Below, piece by piece: positions 10,646-20,710 of a stretch of 64,000 bases of DNA. Numbering within the stretch: position 1 is the stretch's first letter; every line of letters starts with the position of its first letter. The translations under genes were made by a program, and so were the position numbers. The stretch comes from Strigamia acuminata (lineage: Eukaryota; Arthropoda; Chilopoda; Geophilomorpha; Linotaeniidae): positions 7,874,001-7,938,000 of the forward strand of contig OX442322.1 in NCBI GenBank assembly GCA_949358305.1. The letters are read 5' to 3'. Under the pieces are notes generated by a model. The model did not search any database and was not told the DNA's origin. It was given only the letters and a program-made list of their open reading frames with translations.

Positions 10646-11711
10646 TTTTCAGATAAGTAAACTTTGACAACTGGAATTGATTCTTTGTGTAAAAATAAAA
10701 TCTCCTTTTCCAGTTGGATCTCAACCCAACGGACGACACACTAAGGGCAAAGCAGAGACACCAACAAACAAAAAGGACGGATTTGACTTACACACTCGAA
10801 TTTCGACCTCGAAATCCCACGTTCAAGGATCGATGCGACAGCGCTTAATTTATGTGAGCTAACTATTGACTTTGGAGATGACAAGGACCCCCAAAACCCC
10901 CGAGTCACAATAAATTTCGATACGCTTATATCTACGGAAATGCACACTGGCGTAATTAAGACGACAATTGCTCTCTGCCTAATGCAGTAATGGCGAGCGA
11001 ACTTGAGTATTTGCCCAGATTCAATTGTAGATTTAACAACCAAATTGCAAACAAAACACTCCTAACTGAATTATTCTCGAAAATCTTTTCTTATTAGACC
11101 AAAACTGATCACTTGAATAAGACTTTGCTAAATAAACGATTTGTTTTCCCCCAAAGACCCGACTGAATGCTGGACATATACTTAAGAAGATTATATACAA
11201 TTTATTTGAGACAAAATTATAAATATAAATCTTTGATTCAGATGGACATCGCATTGCGTTGTGTGATGATTGACGACTAGTTGACAGCCAGGAACTTCTG
11301 CGACCAGTGGTGCACTGTGGCTTGAACTCCACACTGAGGACGTTGTCCACTCTTAGGAGATCCGCTGCCACGATGACACAAGACGGGGAAAGGACGATTT
11401 GCTCCAAGCAGGCGAATTTACTGCACGGCTCACTGACACCTGGCACAAACTCGTGTGCGCACTTGAAGACAGACGGCGCTAAGCAGCTGGAAACACCTGA
11501 TGCACTTGAAATACACCTTTCTGCACTCTCACAAGATACGTGACCGCAACTGACCGGAGGTACGAGCGTACAACGGCGCACGGACGACACGCATACAAAA
11601 AGCACTGATGCTTGTCACTTGAAATGAGAGCAAATCATAAATCACACAATAAACCTGGCACAGACTCGAATTCGCGATGACACGAAGTATCCTGGTCACT
11701 GGGACCAAAAA
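10646..11711 (-). other. BEL2 5' leader
   Basis: Untranslated leader of about 1 kb between the 5' LTR and the gag start. A stretch near 11250-11275 (CATTGCGTTGTGT followed by an ATTG-rich segment) is also found in the BEL3 leader near 44583-44615. It is a candidate conserved RNA signal, perhaps packaging, but this rests on two copies only. No supported ORF. Confidence 0.6.
11690..11707 (-). promoter_or_regulatory. BEL2 primer-binding site
   Basis: Four bases inside the 5' LTR boundary, the minus strand reads TGGTCCCAGTGACCAGGA. It begins with the TGG expected for pairing to a tRNA CCA end and resembles the BEL3 site. I could not assign a specific tRNA. Confidence 0.65.
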
Positions 11712-12252
11712 TGTTGCAACTGGCCTGGGTTGGGCCAATTATGAAACTAAGGACCTTCTTTTTGACCGCTGATTTTGTATAGTGGCTTTGAAGATTCAAT
11801 GTCCATCTGTCAGGCATCCAGAACAGCAGGTACTTTGGAGGAAACAAGGAGTTTTTACTCCTCACTCATTCTGTTAATAAAATCCACGGGAGTAAAAATA
11901 AACATCGTTTAATATCATTGAAAACATGAATAACACAGATACAATGCAGCGCCAGAGCAGAAACAAAGCAGTTACACTTAAAACAATAAACTATAACCAG
12001 TGCAATCACATAAGCATTGTATAAGGACATATGCACTTGAAAGTAAGGAAGCCTTAGGTCCCTGAAAAAGGGAGGAAATAAACCATCTGATACAAATAGA
12101 CTACCGTACAGGGCATCAAGTACATTTGATTAAGCCTAACAACTGAAAACCTACATTAAATGTAATAAATCAGTTTTACAATCAATCTTTAGATGCTATA
12201 TTCAAGAACCCATTAGAAATGCATTAAATCCAAGTAAGTATTCATGAAACAC
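11712..12252 (-). repeat. BEL2 5' LTR, first segment (split by Gypsy1)
   Basis: Starts TGTTGCAACTGG like the left LTR and follows it until ..CATGAAACAC, where Gypsy1 begins. The LTR resumes at 32962 with ACAC duplicated. The edge sequence here (for example CCGCTGATTTTGTATAGTGG) agrees with a decayed relative at about 35060, so this copy probably keeps the ancestral edge. Confidence 0.9.
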
Positions 12253-13272
12253 TGTCGCGCTCAACTCTAACCGTCGCTAACTCGTGGGTTGATTACTTAA
12301 TTCGACTAACTCACTACCGCTTTGCTCAAGCGGTTTACCCAAAGAAATGATTACACAGATATAAAAGGTAAAATATAATATAGATTTATTCTGTGGGACA
12401 ATGTACAGATATATCTTATATATATATATATATAAAAGGTAGGTAAAAGGTAAATCGGAATGGGTGAAGGGAAATGGAAAGGTAAAGGTATGATGAAAGC
12501 TGGCTGGAATCGGCGAGGTCGTCCTTTGTTTCGTTCGCGTCCAAGATGGCGTCCTCGTTGTGGCAACGCGATGTCGTCTTGGGCCGGCGTGGCAATATGG
12601 CGTCCTCGGCTCGTCTCTGGCTGGTCCTTCGGGCTCACGCTGGTCGGGCGCGAGTGAATGCTTAGTTAAAAGGCTTACTTCGGGCTGTTGTCTAGGTTTT
12701 TGTGTGGTGTCCGGCGATCACACAGCGGCGGACTCTTCTGGCTCCCGGCGGTCACACAGCGGCGGGAACGCTCGTCGTGGTTTTACTGCAGTTTAGGCTT
12801 GTGCGACCGTTTGTCTGCACAACTCGCTAAACTGGAGTGGTTTTTACTATTTCTAGCTGGTGTGCTAAAATAGTGTGGTAATCTTATCTCGCAGGTTACT
12901 CTGCGGAGTTTGACACTGACCAAACGTACTCACGGTAAATTGTCCTTTGTCCTTGGTCAATCCCAGTATATTTACTTGGGCCTGATCTTGTAGGACGACG
13001 GGTTTTACGTGTGTTTCTCGTTTGATGGTTGTGTTGGTTCTGCCCGCTCAGTGCAAGGCACATTCCTTTGCACAAAGCGGGGTCGACAGGTGACCGGAAT
13101 CACCCAATGGTGGGGTGGACGAGCCATCCCCACTCCCTCAGGGCAGACGCCTGTCCATTGACTAGATGTCAATGCACTGAGGGAAGGGAGACGCGCTTGC
13201 GGCTCCCCTTACACCCGAAACGAGGTCACGAGAGAAACTCTTCGTTGACCCCGGTCCAGTCGGGTCACAACA
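12253..13272 (-). repeat. Gypsy1 3' LTR
   Basis: 1020 bp, bounded by TGTCGCGCTCAACTC and ..GGGTCACAACA on the plus strand, and matching 31942-32961 throughout by eye. It contains an AT dinucleotide run near 12415-12435 and a duplicated CACACAGCGGCGG motif near 12720-12765. Small ORFs inside both LTR copies are identical simply because the LTRs are. Confidence 0.93.
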
Positions 13273-13283
13273 CTTCCCCCTCC
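13273..13283 (-). other. Gypsy1 polypurine tract
   Basis: The minus strand reads GGAGGGGGAAG directly upstream of the 3' LTR, the expected place for plus-strand priming. Gypsy2 has a similar tract at 46988-46998. Confidence 0.75.
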
Positions 13284-13308
13284 GAGCTCAGACCGTGGGG
13301 CTGAGCGA

Positions 13309-13511
13309 TCACTTCTTTCCTGGGGGACCCGACACTGAGTCCGTCACCTGGGCGTAACTCACTCCAGGGACAGGCGGTTGAGTGCCGGGTGGCGCGGGTA
13401 GATCGCCTACTAACGCCGAGGACCGATCTCGGGGGTCCTCATGCTCCGTAATGAAGCATAATGCATGGCCGTCAACTGGCTCATGCGGGGCACGCGTCCT
13501 CTCGTGTAACC
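13309..13511 (-). pseudogene. Gypsy1 ORF3, C-terminal fragment cut off by Copia
   Basis: This is the last part of the Gypsy1 third ORF. Skipping the Copia element and one TAACC copy, the frame runs from the TTA codon at 20711 into the CAC codon at 13506 with no shift, giving ..PSVWL then HERTRAP... Gypsy2 has ..PPIWA then HERTGNP.. at the same place, which confirms the continuity. About 65 codons and the stop lie here. The fragment is now separated by 7.2 kb from the rest and is presumably not made in the original form. Confidence 0.85.
13507..13511. repeat. Target-site duplication TAACC of Copia (left)
   Basis: TAACC immediately before the left LTR is repeated at 20711-20715 immediately after the right LTR, a 5-bp duplication usual for Copia elements. 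Confidence 0.93.
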
Positions 13512-14048
13512 TGTTGGTCAAAAGACCATTTTGTATCGATGAATACATTTGTTATTTCCTAGTTTTCCCTTTGTGTTTAGGTATACAGCGCATCTTTGTT
13601 ATTATTAAATTGATTTCGATGTTACCATTCGTTTTGCGCTGTCCCGTATGTAATTCCATACTTTTATCACTTTATGCTAGGATTTGTCCTATTATCAAAT
13701 GATTTGTTTAAAACTTAATGTAAATTCCCGGCACTAGGTGCCACTACCCATTGCTTTTTCATCCAAGATGGCGTCATACACAGCCGTGTATGACTTAGCT
13801 GCTTTCCCACCTGTTTGGATACCTATTTGTAATGTATTACTATTTAATTAAACCGTTTTTATTGTTTTACTCATTGTGTTTGATTTAAAGCACCTTTAGT
13901 GCTTCTTGCTAGCGCATATAAGCGGCATTAGGCCGCGCGCATTTCCGAAACGATACGCGTCGTATCGTTAACGTCTGTGCGGGTCGCACAGCGCCAATTC
14001 ACGCTTTCAATCGGTTAACACCGATATTTTGCGCATTCTCTGCCTACA
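13512..14048 (+). repeat. Copia 5' LTR
   Basis: Runs TGTTGGTCAAAAGACC..CTCTGCCTACA, 537 bp. A CATATAAG TATA-box candidate lies at 13915-13922, a suitable position for a promoter driving the genomic RNA into the polyprotein. Confidence 0.95.
13915..13922 (+). promoter_or_regulatory. Candidate TATA box in Copia LTR
   Basis: CATATAAG lies about 130 bp before the LTR end and is repeated in the 3' LTR at 20577-20584. Supported by motif and position only. Confidence 0.5.
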
Positions 14049-14049
14049 T

Positions 14050-14067
14050 TGGTAGCAGAGGATGGTT
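14050..14067 (+). promoter_or_regulatory. Copia primer-binding site (initiator tRNA-Met)
   Basis: TGGTAGCAGAGGATGGTT starts two bases after the LTR. As far as I know the family, it is a full 18-nt complement of the 3' end of animal initiator methionine tRNA. This is the usual Copia primer and supports an animal host. Confidence 0.9.
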
Positions 14068-14958
14068 GTTGGTTAAACAACCACTCCATTCGCCTAATTT
14101 ATCGACGTTTTTTTCGCGAAATTCGCGAATTTGCGCCGATATTTTTATTTTCAGATTTTCGGCGGCCATTTTGTCTCGATTTTCGTCTCGCCTGCGACGC
14201 CGACGTTTTATCGACGTTCACAGACGACCAGGGTCGTCAATCACACCATTATTTGTCTAATTTTCTCCGAAATTCCGCGGGATTCGCGAATTTCGAGAGA
14301 ATTTCTTTCTTTTTGCAGATTTCACGTCGATTTTCGCTTCGCCAACGTCGAAGCGACGTTTTTCAACGAGAAACGGATCGAATTCCGCTGTGTATACCCC
14401 GGCGTATGCACAGTATCGTCGATCTATTATTTTCCGGACGAAGAGCCTCGATTTATCGAGAAGAAATTCGGATTTTTCAATCCGAATTTGCGCTTTTTCC
14501 AGTTTTTCGAGAAAACTGCGCCGTGCCTTCATTTGCACGAGGATCGCAACCGCGATCGATTCACCTATTTCTCCTTCTGTCGAAATACTATTGTTAATTT
14601 TAAGATATTATTAAGGCTTTTGGGGGTTCCTTTAGAATCGTGTTTGCCCTTGGATCGAGTCCGGTCAAGCTTACACGTATTCTCCGGTTGTGCTTGTCGT
14701 GGTACAAGTGAGGTTTCCCGCGGCTCCAGGAAGCCGATCGGACCCTCTCAGACTGGCAACCGGAGGTTATTTGATTCCTTCAGAAGGAATTGCCCAATTT
14801 GTGGTTTTTCGCCTCGAACACCGAGGGAACCGTGCAGTGAAGTGCTCCGAATTGTGAAAATTGTGAAAAGTGCTCCAATCTTGTGCGACATTTCAGCGCC
14901 TCTCTCTGAGTCAGTGTGATTTTCGCGTTGTGTTACGCTCTTCGCGAATCGATCTACG
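14068..14958 (+). other. Copia 5' leader
   Basis: An 0.9-kb leader rich in repeated TTCGCGAATT-type palindromic pieces (for example near 14117-14130 and 14280-14292). It contains overlapping open frames up to ~260 codons with no recognisable motif. I regard these as chance ORFs in a low-stop sequence. Confidence 0.55.
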
Positions 14959-17900
14959 ATGCAGAAAGCGGCCAACTCGAACAGTTTAATTCCGGTTCTC
15001 GGTGTCGACAATTATGAACAATGGCGATTGTCGATGCAGTTTCTCTTAAAATCGGAAGGGCTTTGGCGTCACGTAACGGAGGATAAGGAGGCAGAGCACA
15101 TTGCCACCCTGACGCCAAAAGAACTTGATCGCTTTATGGTGAAGAAGGACAAGGCCCTAGGCCACATATACATCCATGTGAGCCCCGCCAAGCGTACAGT
15201 TTTGGAAACCTGTAACACGCCAAAGGAGGCGTGGGACAAGTTGGCGAAAACCTACGCACCCAGCTCTAGAGCCCGTCAAGCGGCGATGCGCTGGGAGTTT
15301 CTCAGCCTCCAACTCCAACCTGGCGAAGATATGCCGGACTTCATTGCCCGCGTCGACAATTACGTGCGGCAACTAAGCGATGTCAACGAGATTATTAGCC
15401 CGGTTCACCACGCATACCAGTATTTGAAGTGTCTGCCGCCTGAATATGCTCAGGCAACATTTGCCATATACCACTGGCCGGATCCCCAATTCACGCCGAA
15501 GGATGTCGCCGAGCAGCTGATTTCCGAGCACATGCGGCTCAAATCCATCGGGTTGCTCGGAACGAGCCAATCATCAGCTCACACGTCTATGAAGGGACAA
15601 TTCCGACCCCGAAATAAATCCGGACCTCGTGATATCTCGACAGTGAAGTGTTTTAATTGCGACCAGCTCGGACATTACGCGAACCGATGTCCACGTCCAC
15701 CCCGTCAACAACAGGGACAACCTACGGTTTCACTCCAACGTAATTCTCGGAGCAAGAGTCGCCGGCGCAACAAGAACGCTGCTGCGAAGGCCAACAACGC
15801 GCGTCCCCGAGAAAGCTCGCATCCACACCGAGAGGGGACATATTTTGTCAATGCGCCGCAGGTTATCCAACGTCCAGTCGCTCATTTTATGCAATCCAAT
15901 GAGTGGATTCTGGATTGCGGCGCTACAGATCACGTATCTCACGTGCGTGCCGGTTTCACCGAGTTCACCGATGTCATTCCATTCGACATCGAGTTGGGAC
16001 AGGGAAAGTCCCAAGTGACGGGAAAAGGAACGGTTCGTTTGCTAATGGCGATCGATAAGACCCGGTGCACCGTGAATTTAACAAACGTCCTTTACGCGCC
16101 GAATTTCGAGGCAAACTTGATTTCGGTTTCGAAGATAGACAAGGCGCGACATCATATCCACATTTTCAATAGTGAGATACATGTTTACGAATCGGACATT
16201 CGCAGCCCTCTTATTCGTGCAAAGGAGAGAGGAGGTCTTTATTATGTGGACGGTTTGTGTACAAATCCGACATTTGCGACAACGGTTTCTCCCACTGTAC
16301 AACCGACTCCAACGCTACCGCCGCAAATGTACGTGACTACGGAAGAGGATTTCATTAAAATTCCCAAACCGAAAAAGGGAAAAGGACAGCAACGAGAAAT
16401 TACGGATTTTCGGATTGAAATGCCGCTAGTTGAACCCGTGAAGCAAATTCCCGTCCAACAAGCTCCCATTCCAACCAATCCGATTCCTCCTCCTATCCCT
16501 ACTCAAATCCACAACGATTTGACCACCCTTCCTTCCTATGCGAATGCCCTACAGTCAATCCCAACGGCAACTCCTATTGCAATTCCAAATGCAAATTCCT
16601 TTCCTCCCCTTGGCAACCCGTCTCAACCTAAAAAGAAGGTCATCGCCAATCCAGCCTCCGTCAAGGACGCCACCGGCTTATGGCATAGCCGTCTTGGCCA
16701 CCTTCATACGAATGGAATGAAGCTATTGGCCGCAAACGACCAAGTTTACGGAATGTCACCAGGGGAAGTGAGCAGGGAATTGGCCTGCAACGACTGCAGA
16801 ATAGCCAAATCGACAAAAGCTTCTCATAAGCCTGATCCTAATCCCTCGACTACGAAGCCTTTGGACCTTCTCCACATGGATATTTGGGGGCCAGCCCCAG
16901 TTCCATCGTTTGGAGGAGCACGTTTTGTCCTTACCGTCATCGACGACGCAACACGCTATTGCTGGATTATACCGCTAGCCCAGAAATCGCAGGTTTTCGC
17001 AACCTTTAAGGACTTCGTTGCTCGAGTTGAGAGAATCCAGGACACGCAAATAAAAGCGATTCGGACTGATCGAGGCGGAGAGTTTATGTCAAACGAGTTT
17101 CTCCGATATCTACAAGCCAAGGGCATCCAAGGTCAACGGACAAATCCGTCGTCACCACAGATGAACGGCACGGCCGAGCGCATAAACCGGACAATGGCCG
17201 ACAACTTTCGTGCAGTCTTATCCGAGACTAAGTTGCCGGAGGCGCTCTGGGCCGAGCTAGCGGTCACGTTTGCCTACATCAAGAATCGGAGCCCTCATTC
17301 TCGACTTAACAATCAAGTTCCGTATATCCTTTGGCGACAGAGAGCCCTTTCGTTACGACATCTACGAAAAGTCGGTTCCAAGTGCTGGGTGCACTACACC
17401 GCACCAGGACGCAAGAAGCTGGATCCGCGGGCCTGGGAGGGATATTTAGTCGGCTACGCTTCAGGGACCCGTGGATACAGAATTTGGAACCCAACTGACA
17501 ACCAAGTCTACGAATCTATTCACGTTAAGATCGATGAGCGGCAGTCGTATCGGAAATCCATCAAAATTTCGACGCAGCAGCCGCAACAATCGTTTACTGG
17601 TCCCGGACAGCAAACCGTTACATTTGATGATAACCTACATTACCATCAGTGGCCGAAAGGATCTGATTCCGAGGCGTCAGAACATTCTGCGAACGATTCC
17701 GAACGTGTGTCGACGGCATCCGCTTCGATGCACACGCCTCTGGCTTTTCCGCACATCCACATACCACCACCGACAACTCCGGAACGGGCATTGCTGGATT
17801 TATGTGCGACCTTACCTCCGGGTTCTGCGTCTCTTCGACAATCCCATCATATTTCATATGAAGAGGAACGTGATACGGACCACGACATCCGAGAGATGGA

Positions 17901-19962
17901 CGAATTGTCAATTTATCCGGAAACATCCGAACACGTTGATGCGTCAGCGGAACAATCGGCACGACCATCGCCTCCGACAACTCCTCGTACATCCGCTCCG
18001 CCATCACCTCAGCGATCGGCAGCGCCTTCTCTTCCCCGTGAAACACCGGTACCGACGCCGAGATTTATTACGACGCGTCGTCAGCAACGTGTTGATGATC
18101 AGGCTGCGCAAGGGTTGCAAATTTTCGACCCCGATCCCAATTCACCAGCGACTGCGCGCCACACTACTCATAAGTGGCGATTCGTCGGTGGAGATGGCGA
18201 GTGCCGTGAATGGGTACGCGAGGAACACCTGAGAAAGGATCAAAAACCCGGGAAGATCTTAATTGATGTCTATTATTTTCCAACTCCGAAGATCCGTCTA
18301 AGATCTTATCACGACATCGAGGAGTATTGTATGTTGAACAATATTGATTACGACCCCGGACTGTTTTTCTTCGGTAATCTCGAACACAAATTGCCAACTC
18401 TTCCGGGCGTTCGTCATGCGGCTCATCTGTGCCGAACCGAGCCGGCTTCATTCGCCGAAATTCCCAAGTTCAACGACGCTCCGAAATGGCGTGAAGCAAT
18501 CGGAGAGGAACTCGATATGTTCAAAGAGCGAGAAATCTATAAAGAAGTTCCCCGACCACCCGACACCACTATTCTTGGCTGCAAGTGGATTTTTAAACTC
18601 AAAACCGATGCAGCCGGAACCGTCACCCGATACCGAGCACGCTTAGTAGCACAAGGTTTTTATCAAACCCTCGGAGTCGATTTTGATGAGGTGTTTAGCC
18701 CAGTCGTGAACTTCATATTGATCCGTCTGTTTTTCTGTCTTCTCGTCGTATTGCGTGGTTGGCAGGACGCCCACCTCGACGTGAAAGGTGCGTACCTGTA
18801 CGGGGAATTAAAGCATAACGTATACATGAGAATCCCTGCAGGTGCCACATGCACTGATCCAAATAACGTGTGGCTTCTTCTCAAATCGCTTTACGGCCTC
18901 CACCAATCCGGGAGACAATGGTTCGAGAAACTTGACGAGACACTTCGGGCCCTCGGATTTCGAAGACTGCCAGCATGTAATTGTGTTTACGTGTTCGGGA
19001 ATACAGCTGTTATGCTGGTCTACGTGGACGATATCGTCGTGTTTTACGCGTCCGACAGCGTTTTTAATCAGCTAATCCGTCTCATCTCTTCGAAATTCGA
19101 TATAGTCAACCTCGGTCCAATCACGAAGTTATTAGGCGTCGAGTTTATCCGCGACGCCGGACGCACGTTCATAACGCAACGTGCTTATATCGCCAAACTG
19201 GTTAAGAAATTCGGGGCGTCGACCAATAATCTCGTCAAGACACCAGTGACCCCGGGAACGACACTCGTTAGAGGATCGACCGAAAACTTGGAAGATTTTC
19301 CATACCGATCTCTAATCGGTTCACTTCTGTTTTTGGCATCGAGAACTCGTCCCGACATACTCTATTCCGTCATCGCTTTGGCACAGTACAACACGTGCTA
19401 TAATCGAACCCACATCCGCGCCCTGTTACAGGTTCTGCAGTACGTGGCAAACACTGCGGAGCTTTGCATCGAGTTATCCGGTTGCTCTTCTAGTCAACTA
19501 TCTGCATTTACCGACGCGTCGTGGGCAAGCGATCCGGAGACATCATTGAGCTTCGGAGGATACATCGTATACGTTGGAAATGTCCCTATTGGCTGGTCCT
19601 GTCGCAAACAGTCGACCGTAGCGTGCTCAACCATGGAAGCTGAATTTATCGCCCTGGTTGAGTGCGTGAAGGAGATTTTCTGGCTCGACAGCGTGTACAC
19701 CGAATTCCCGATTCTCAATCGTCTATCCCGACCTATCGTGTATTCGGACGCCCTGGCCTCGATTCAATTCACATCTAATGATATCGAGAACGCGAAGACG
19801 AAGCATATTCGCGTGAAGTTTCACTGGCTCAGGGAGTGGTTTACTGCGGGAGTCTTCGATCTTCGAAAGGTAGCCGGCGAAGCTAATACCGCCGACATAT
19901 TCACAAAGTGGCTATCTTCGGAACGTTTACGATCATTGATTTCGAAGATCTTCCGAGCATAA
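14959..19962 (+). CDS. Copia gag-pol polyprotein
   Basis: One 1667-residue frame carries every domain in Ty1/copia order. Gag is ~1-220, with a CCHC knuckle CFNCDQLGHYANRC at 231-244. The aspartic protease has DCGATDH at 319-325, followed by a proline-rich linker (~440-570). The integrase zinc finger uses H576, H581 (or H583), C610 and C613, and its catalytic triad is D641, D704 and E740. Reverse transcriptase has YVDD at 1355-1358 and the Copia RNase H has FTDASWA near 1517. Placing integrase before RT defines the Copia superfamily. The protein is longer than a typical Copia polyprotein because of the linkers around integrase. The ATG at 14959 is the first in frame after the leader. No stop or shift was seen, so it could be active. 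Confidence 0.96.
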   Translation: MQKAANSNSLIPVLGVDNYEQWRLSMQFLLKSEGLWRHVTEDKEAEHIATLTPKELDRFMVKKDKALGHIYIHVSPAKRTVLETCNTPKEAWDKLAKTYAPSSRARQAAMRWEFLSLQLQPGEDMPDFIARVDNYVRQLSDVNEIISPVHHAYQYLKCLPPEYAQATFAIYHWPDPQFTPKDVAEQLISEHMRLKSIGLLGTSQSSAHTSMKGQFRPRNKSGPRDISTVKCFNCDQLGHYANRCPRPPRQQQGQPTVSLQRNSRSKSRRRNKNAAAKANNARPRESSHPHREGTYFVNAPQVIQRPVAHFMQSNEWILDCGATDHVSHVRAGFTEFTDVIPFDIELGQGKSQVTGKGTVRLLMAIDKTRCTVNLTNVLYAPNFEANLISVSKIDKARHHIHIFNSEIHVYESDIRSPLIRAKERGGLYYVDGLCTNPTFATTVSPTVQPTPTLPPQMYVTTEEDFIKIPKPKKGKGQQREITDFRIEMPLVEPVKQIPVQQAPIPTNPIPPPIPTQIHNDLTTLPSYANALQSIPTATPIAIPNANSFPPLGNPSQPKKKVIANPASVKDATGLWHSRLGHLHTNGMKLLAANDQVYGMSPGEVSRELACNDCRIAKSTKASHKPDPNPSTTKPLDLLHMDIWGPAPVPSFGGARFVLTVIDDATRYCWIIPLAQKSQVFATFKDFVARVERIQDTQIKAIRTDRGGEFMSNEFLRYLQAKGIQGQRTNPSSPQMNGTAERINRTMADNFRAVLSETKLPEALWAELAVTFAYIKNRSPHSRLNNQVPYILWRQRALSLRHLRKVGSKCWVHYTAPGRKKLDPRAWEGYLVGYASGTRGYRIWNPTDNQVYESIHVKIDERQSYRKSIKISTQQPQQSFTGPGQQTVTFDDNLHYHQWPKGSDSEASEHSANDSERVSTASASMHTPLAFPHIHIPPPTTPERALLDLCATLPPGSASLRQSHHISYEEERDTDHDIREMDELSIYPETSEHVDASAEQSARPSPPTTPRTSAPPSPQRSAAPSLPRETPVPTPRFITTRRQQRVDDQAAQGLQIFDPDPNSPATARHTTHKWRFVGGDGECREWVREEHLRKDQKPGKILIDVYYFPTPKIRLRSYHDIEEYCMLNNIDYDPGLFFFGNLEHKLPTLPGVRHAAHLCRTEPASFAEIPKFNDAPKWREAIGEELDMFKEREIYKEVPRPPDTTILGCKWIFKLKTDAAGTVTRYRARLVAQGFYQTLGVDFDEVFSPVVNFILIRLFFCLLVVLRGWQDAHLDVKGAYLYGELKHNVYMRIPAGATCTDPNNVWLLLKSLYGLHQSGRQWFEKLDETLRALGFRRLPACNCVYVFGNTAVMLVYVDDIVVFYASDSVFNQLIRLISSKFDIVNLGPITKLLGVEFIRDAGRTFITQRAYIAKLVKKFGASTNNLVKTPVTPGTTLVRGSTENLEDFPYRSLIGSLLFLASRTRPDILYSVIALAQYNTCYNRTHIRALLQVLQYVANTAELCIELSGCSSSQLSAFTDASWASDPETSLSFGGYIVYVGNVPIGWSCRKQSTVACSTMEAEFIALVECVKEIFWLDSVYTEFPILNRLSRPIVYSDALASIQFTSNDIENAKTKHIRVKFHWLREWFTAGVFDLRKVAGEANTADIFTKWLSSERLRSLISKIFRA

Positions 19963-20160
19963 ACTTATCGTGACATTCCTAGTTTCTTTTCACCCGACTT
20001 CGAGGATCATCGGGTTTCTGTGGGAATACCGAGCTTAGTTAAGTGATAACCACGACAGTACCCGGCCCGATGGTTCGACTTTATCATCTTTTTTTTTCTC
20101 AACGATTATCAACTGTAATTCCAGTTTACGTTCATCTTGTCCCCTGATAAATATTTCCAT

Positions 20161-20172
20161 CGAAGAGGGGAT
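20161..20172 (+). other. Copia polypurine tract
   Basis: CGAAGAGGGGAT lies just before the 3' LTR start at 20174, the expected site of plus-strand priming. Confidence 0.7.
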
Positions 20173-20173
20173 T

Positions 20174-20710
20174 TGTTGGTCAAAAGACCATTTTGTATCG
20201 ATGAATACATTTGTTATTTCCTAGTTTTCCCTTTGTGTTTAGGTATACAGCGCATCTTTGTTATTATTAAATTGATTTCGATGTTACCATTCGTTTTGCG
20301 CTGTCCCGTATGTAATTCCATACTTTTATCACTTTATGCTAGGATTTGTCCTATTATCAAATGATTTGTTTAAAACTTAATGTAAATTCCCGGCACTAGG
20401 TGCCACTACCCATTGCTTTTTCATCCAAGATGGCGTCATACACAGCCGTGTATGACTTAGCTGCTTTCCCACCTGTTTGGATACCTATTTGTAATGTATT
20501 ACTATTTAATTAAACCGTTTTTATTGTTTTACTCATTGTGTTTGATTTAAAGCACCTTTAGTGCTTCTTGCTAGCGCATATAAGCGGCATTAGGCCGCGC
20601 GCATTTCCGAAACGATACGCGTCGTATCGTTAACGTCTGTGCGGGTCGCACAGCGCCAATTCACGCTTTCAATCGGTTTACACCGATATTTTGCGCATTC
20701 TCTGCCTACA
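20174..20710 (+). repeat. Copia 3' LTR
   Basis: 537 bp, identical to the 5' LTR except at 20679. It is followed by the TAACC duplication at 20711-20715. Confidence 0.95.

Larger units (their letters stand above)
13512..20710 (+). mobile_element. Near-intact Copia (Ty1/copia) element
   Basis: It has 537-bp LTRs at 13512-14048 and 20174-20710, differing visibly at one position (14017 A versus 20679 T). It also has an initiator-Met PBS, one uninterrupted 1667-codon polyprotein, a polypurine tract before the 3' LTR, and a perfect TAACC duplication. It lies antisense to its host Gypsy1 and breaks the Gypsy1 third ORF. The near-identical LTRs and open frame make it the youngest layer of the nest and a candidate for current activity. 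Confidence 0.97.

Noticed and set aside
12351-12638. 95-codon ORF found twice (also 32040-32327)
   Set aside because: Lies in both Gypsy1 LTR copies; identity reflects the LTR pair.
14131-14919. 262-codon open frame in the Copia leader
   Set aside because: No recognisable domain, and it lies between PBS and gag where Copia elements have leader. Several frames are open there by chance.
17471-18232. 253-codon open frame on the plus strand within the Copia polyprotein
   Set aside because: It overlaps the Copia pol frame in another phase and has no motif. It is a by-product of a low-stop, GC-rich coding region.
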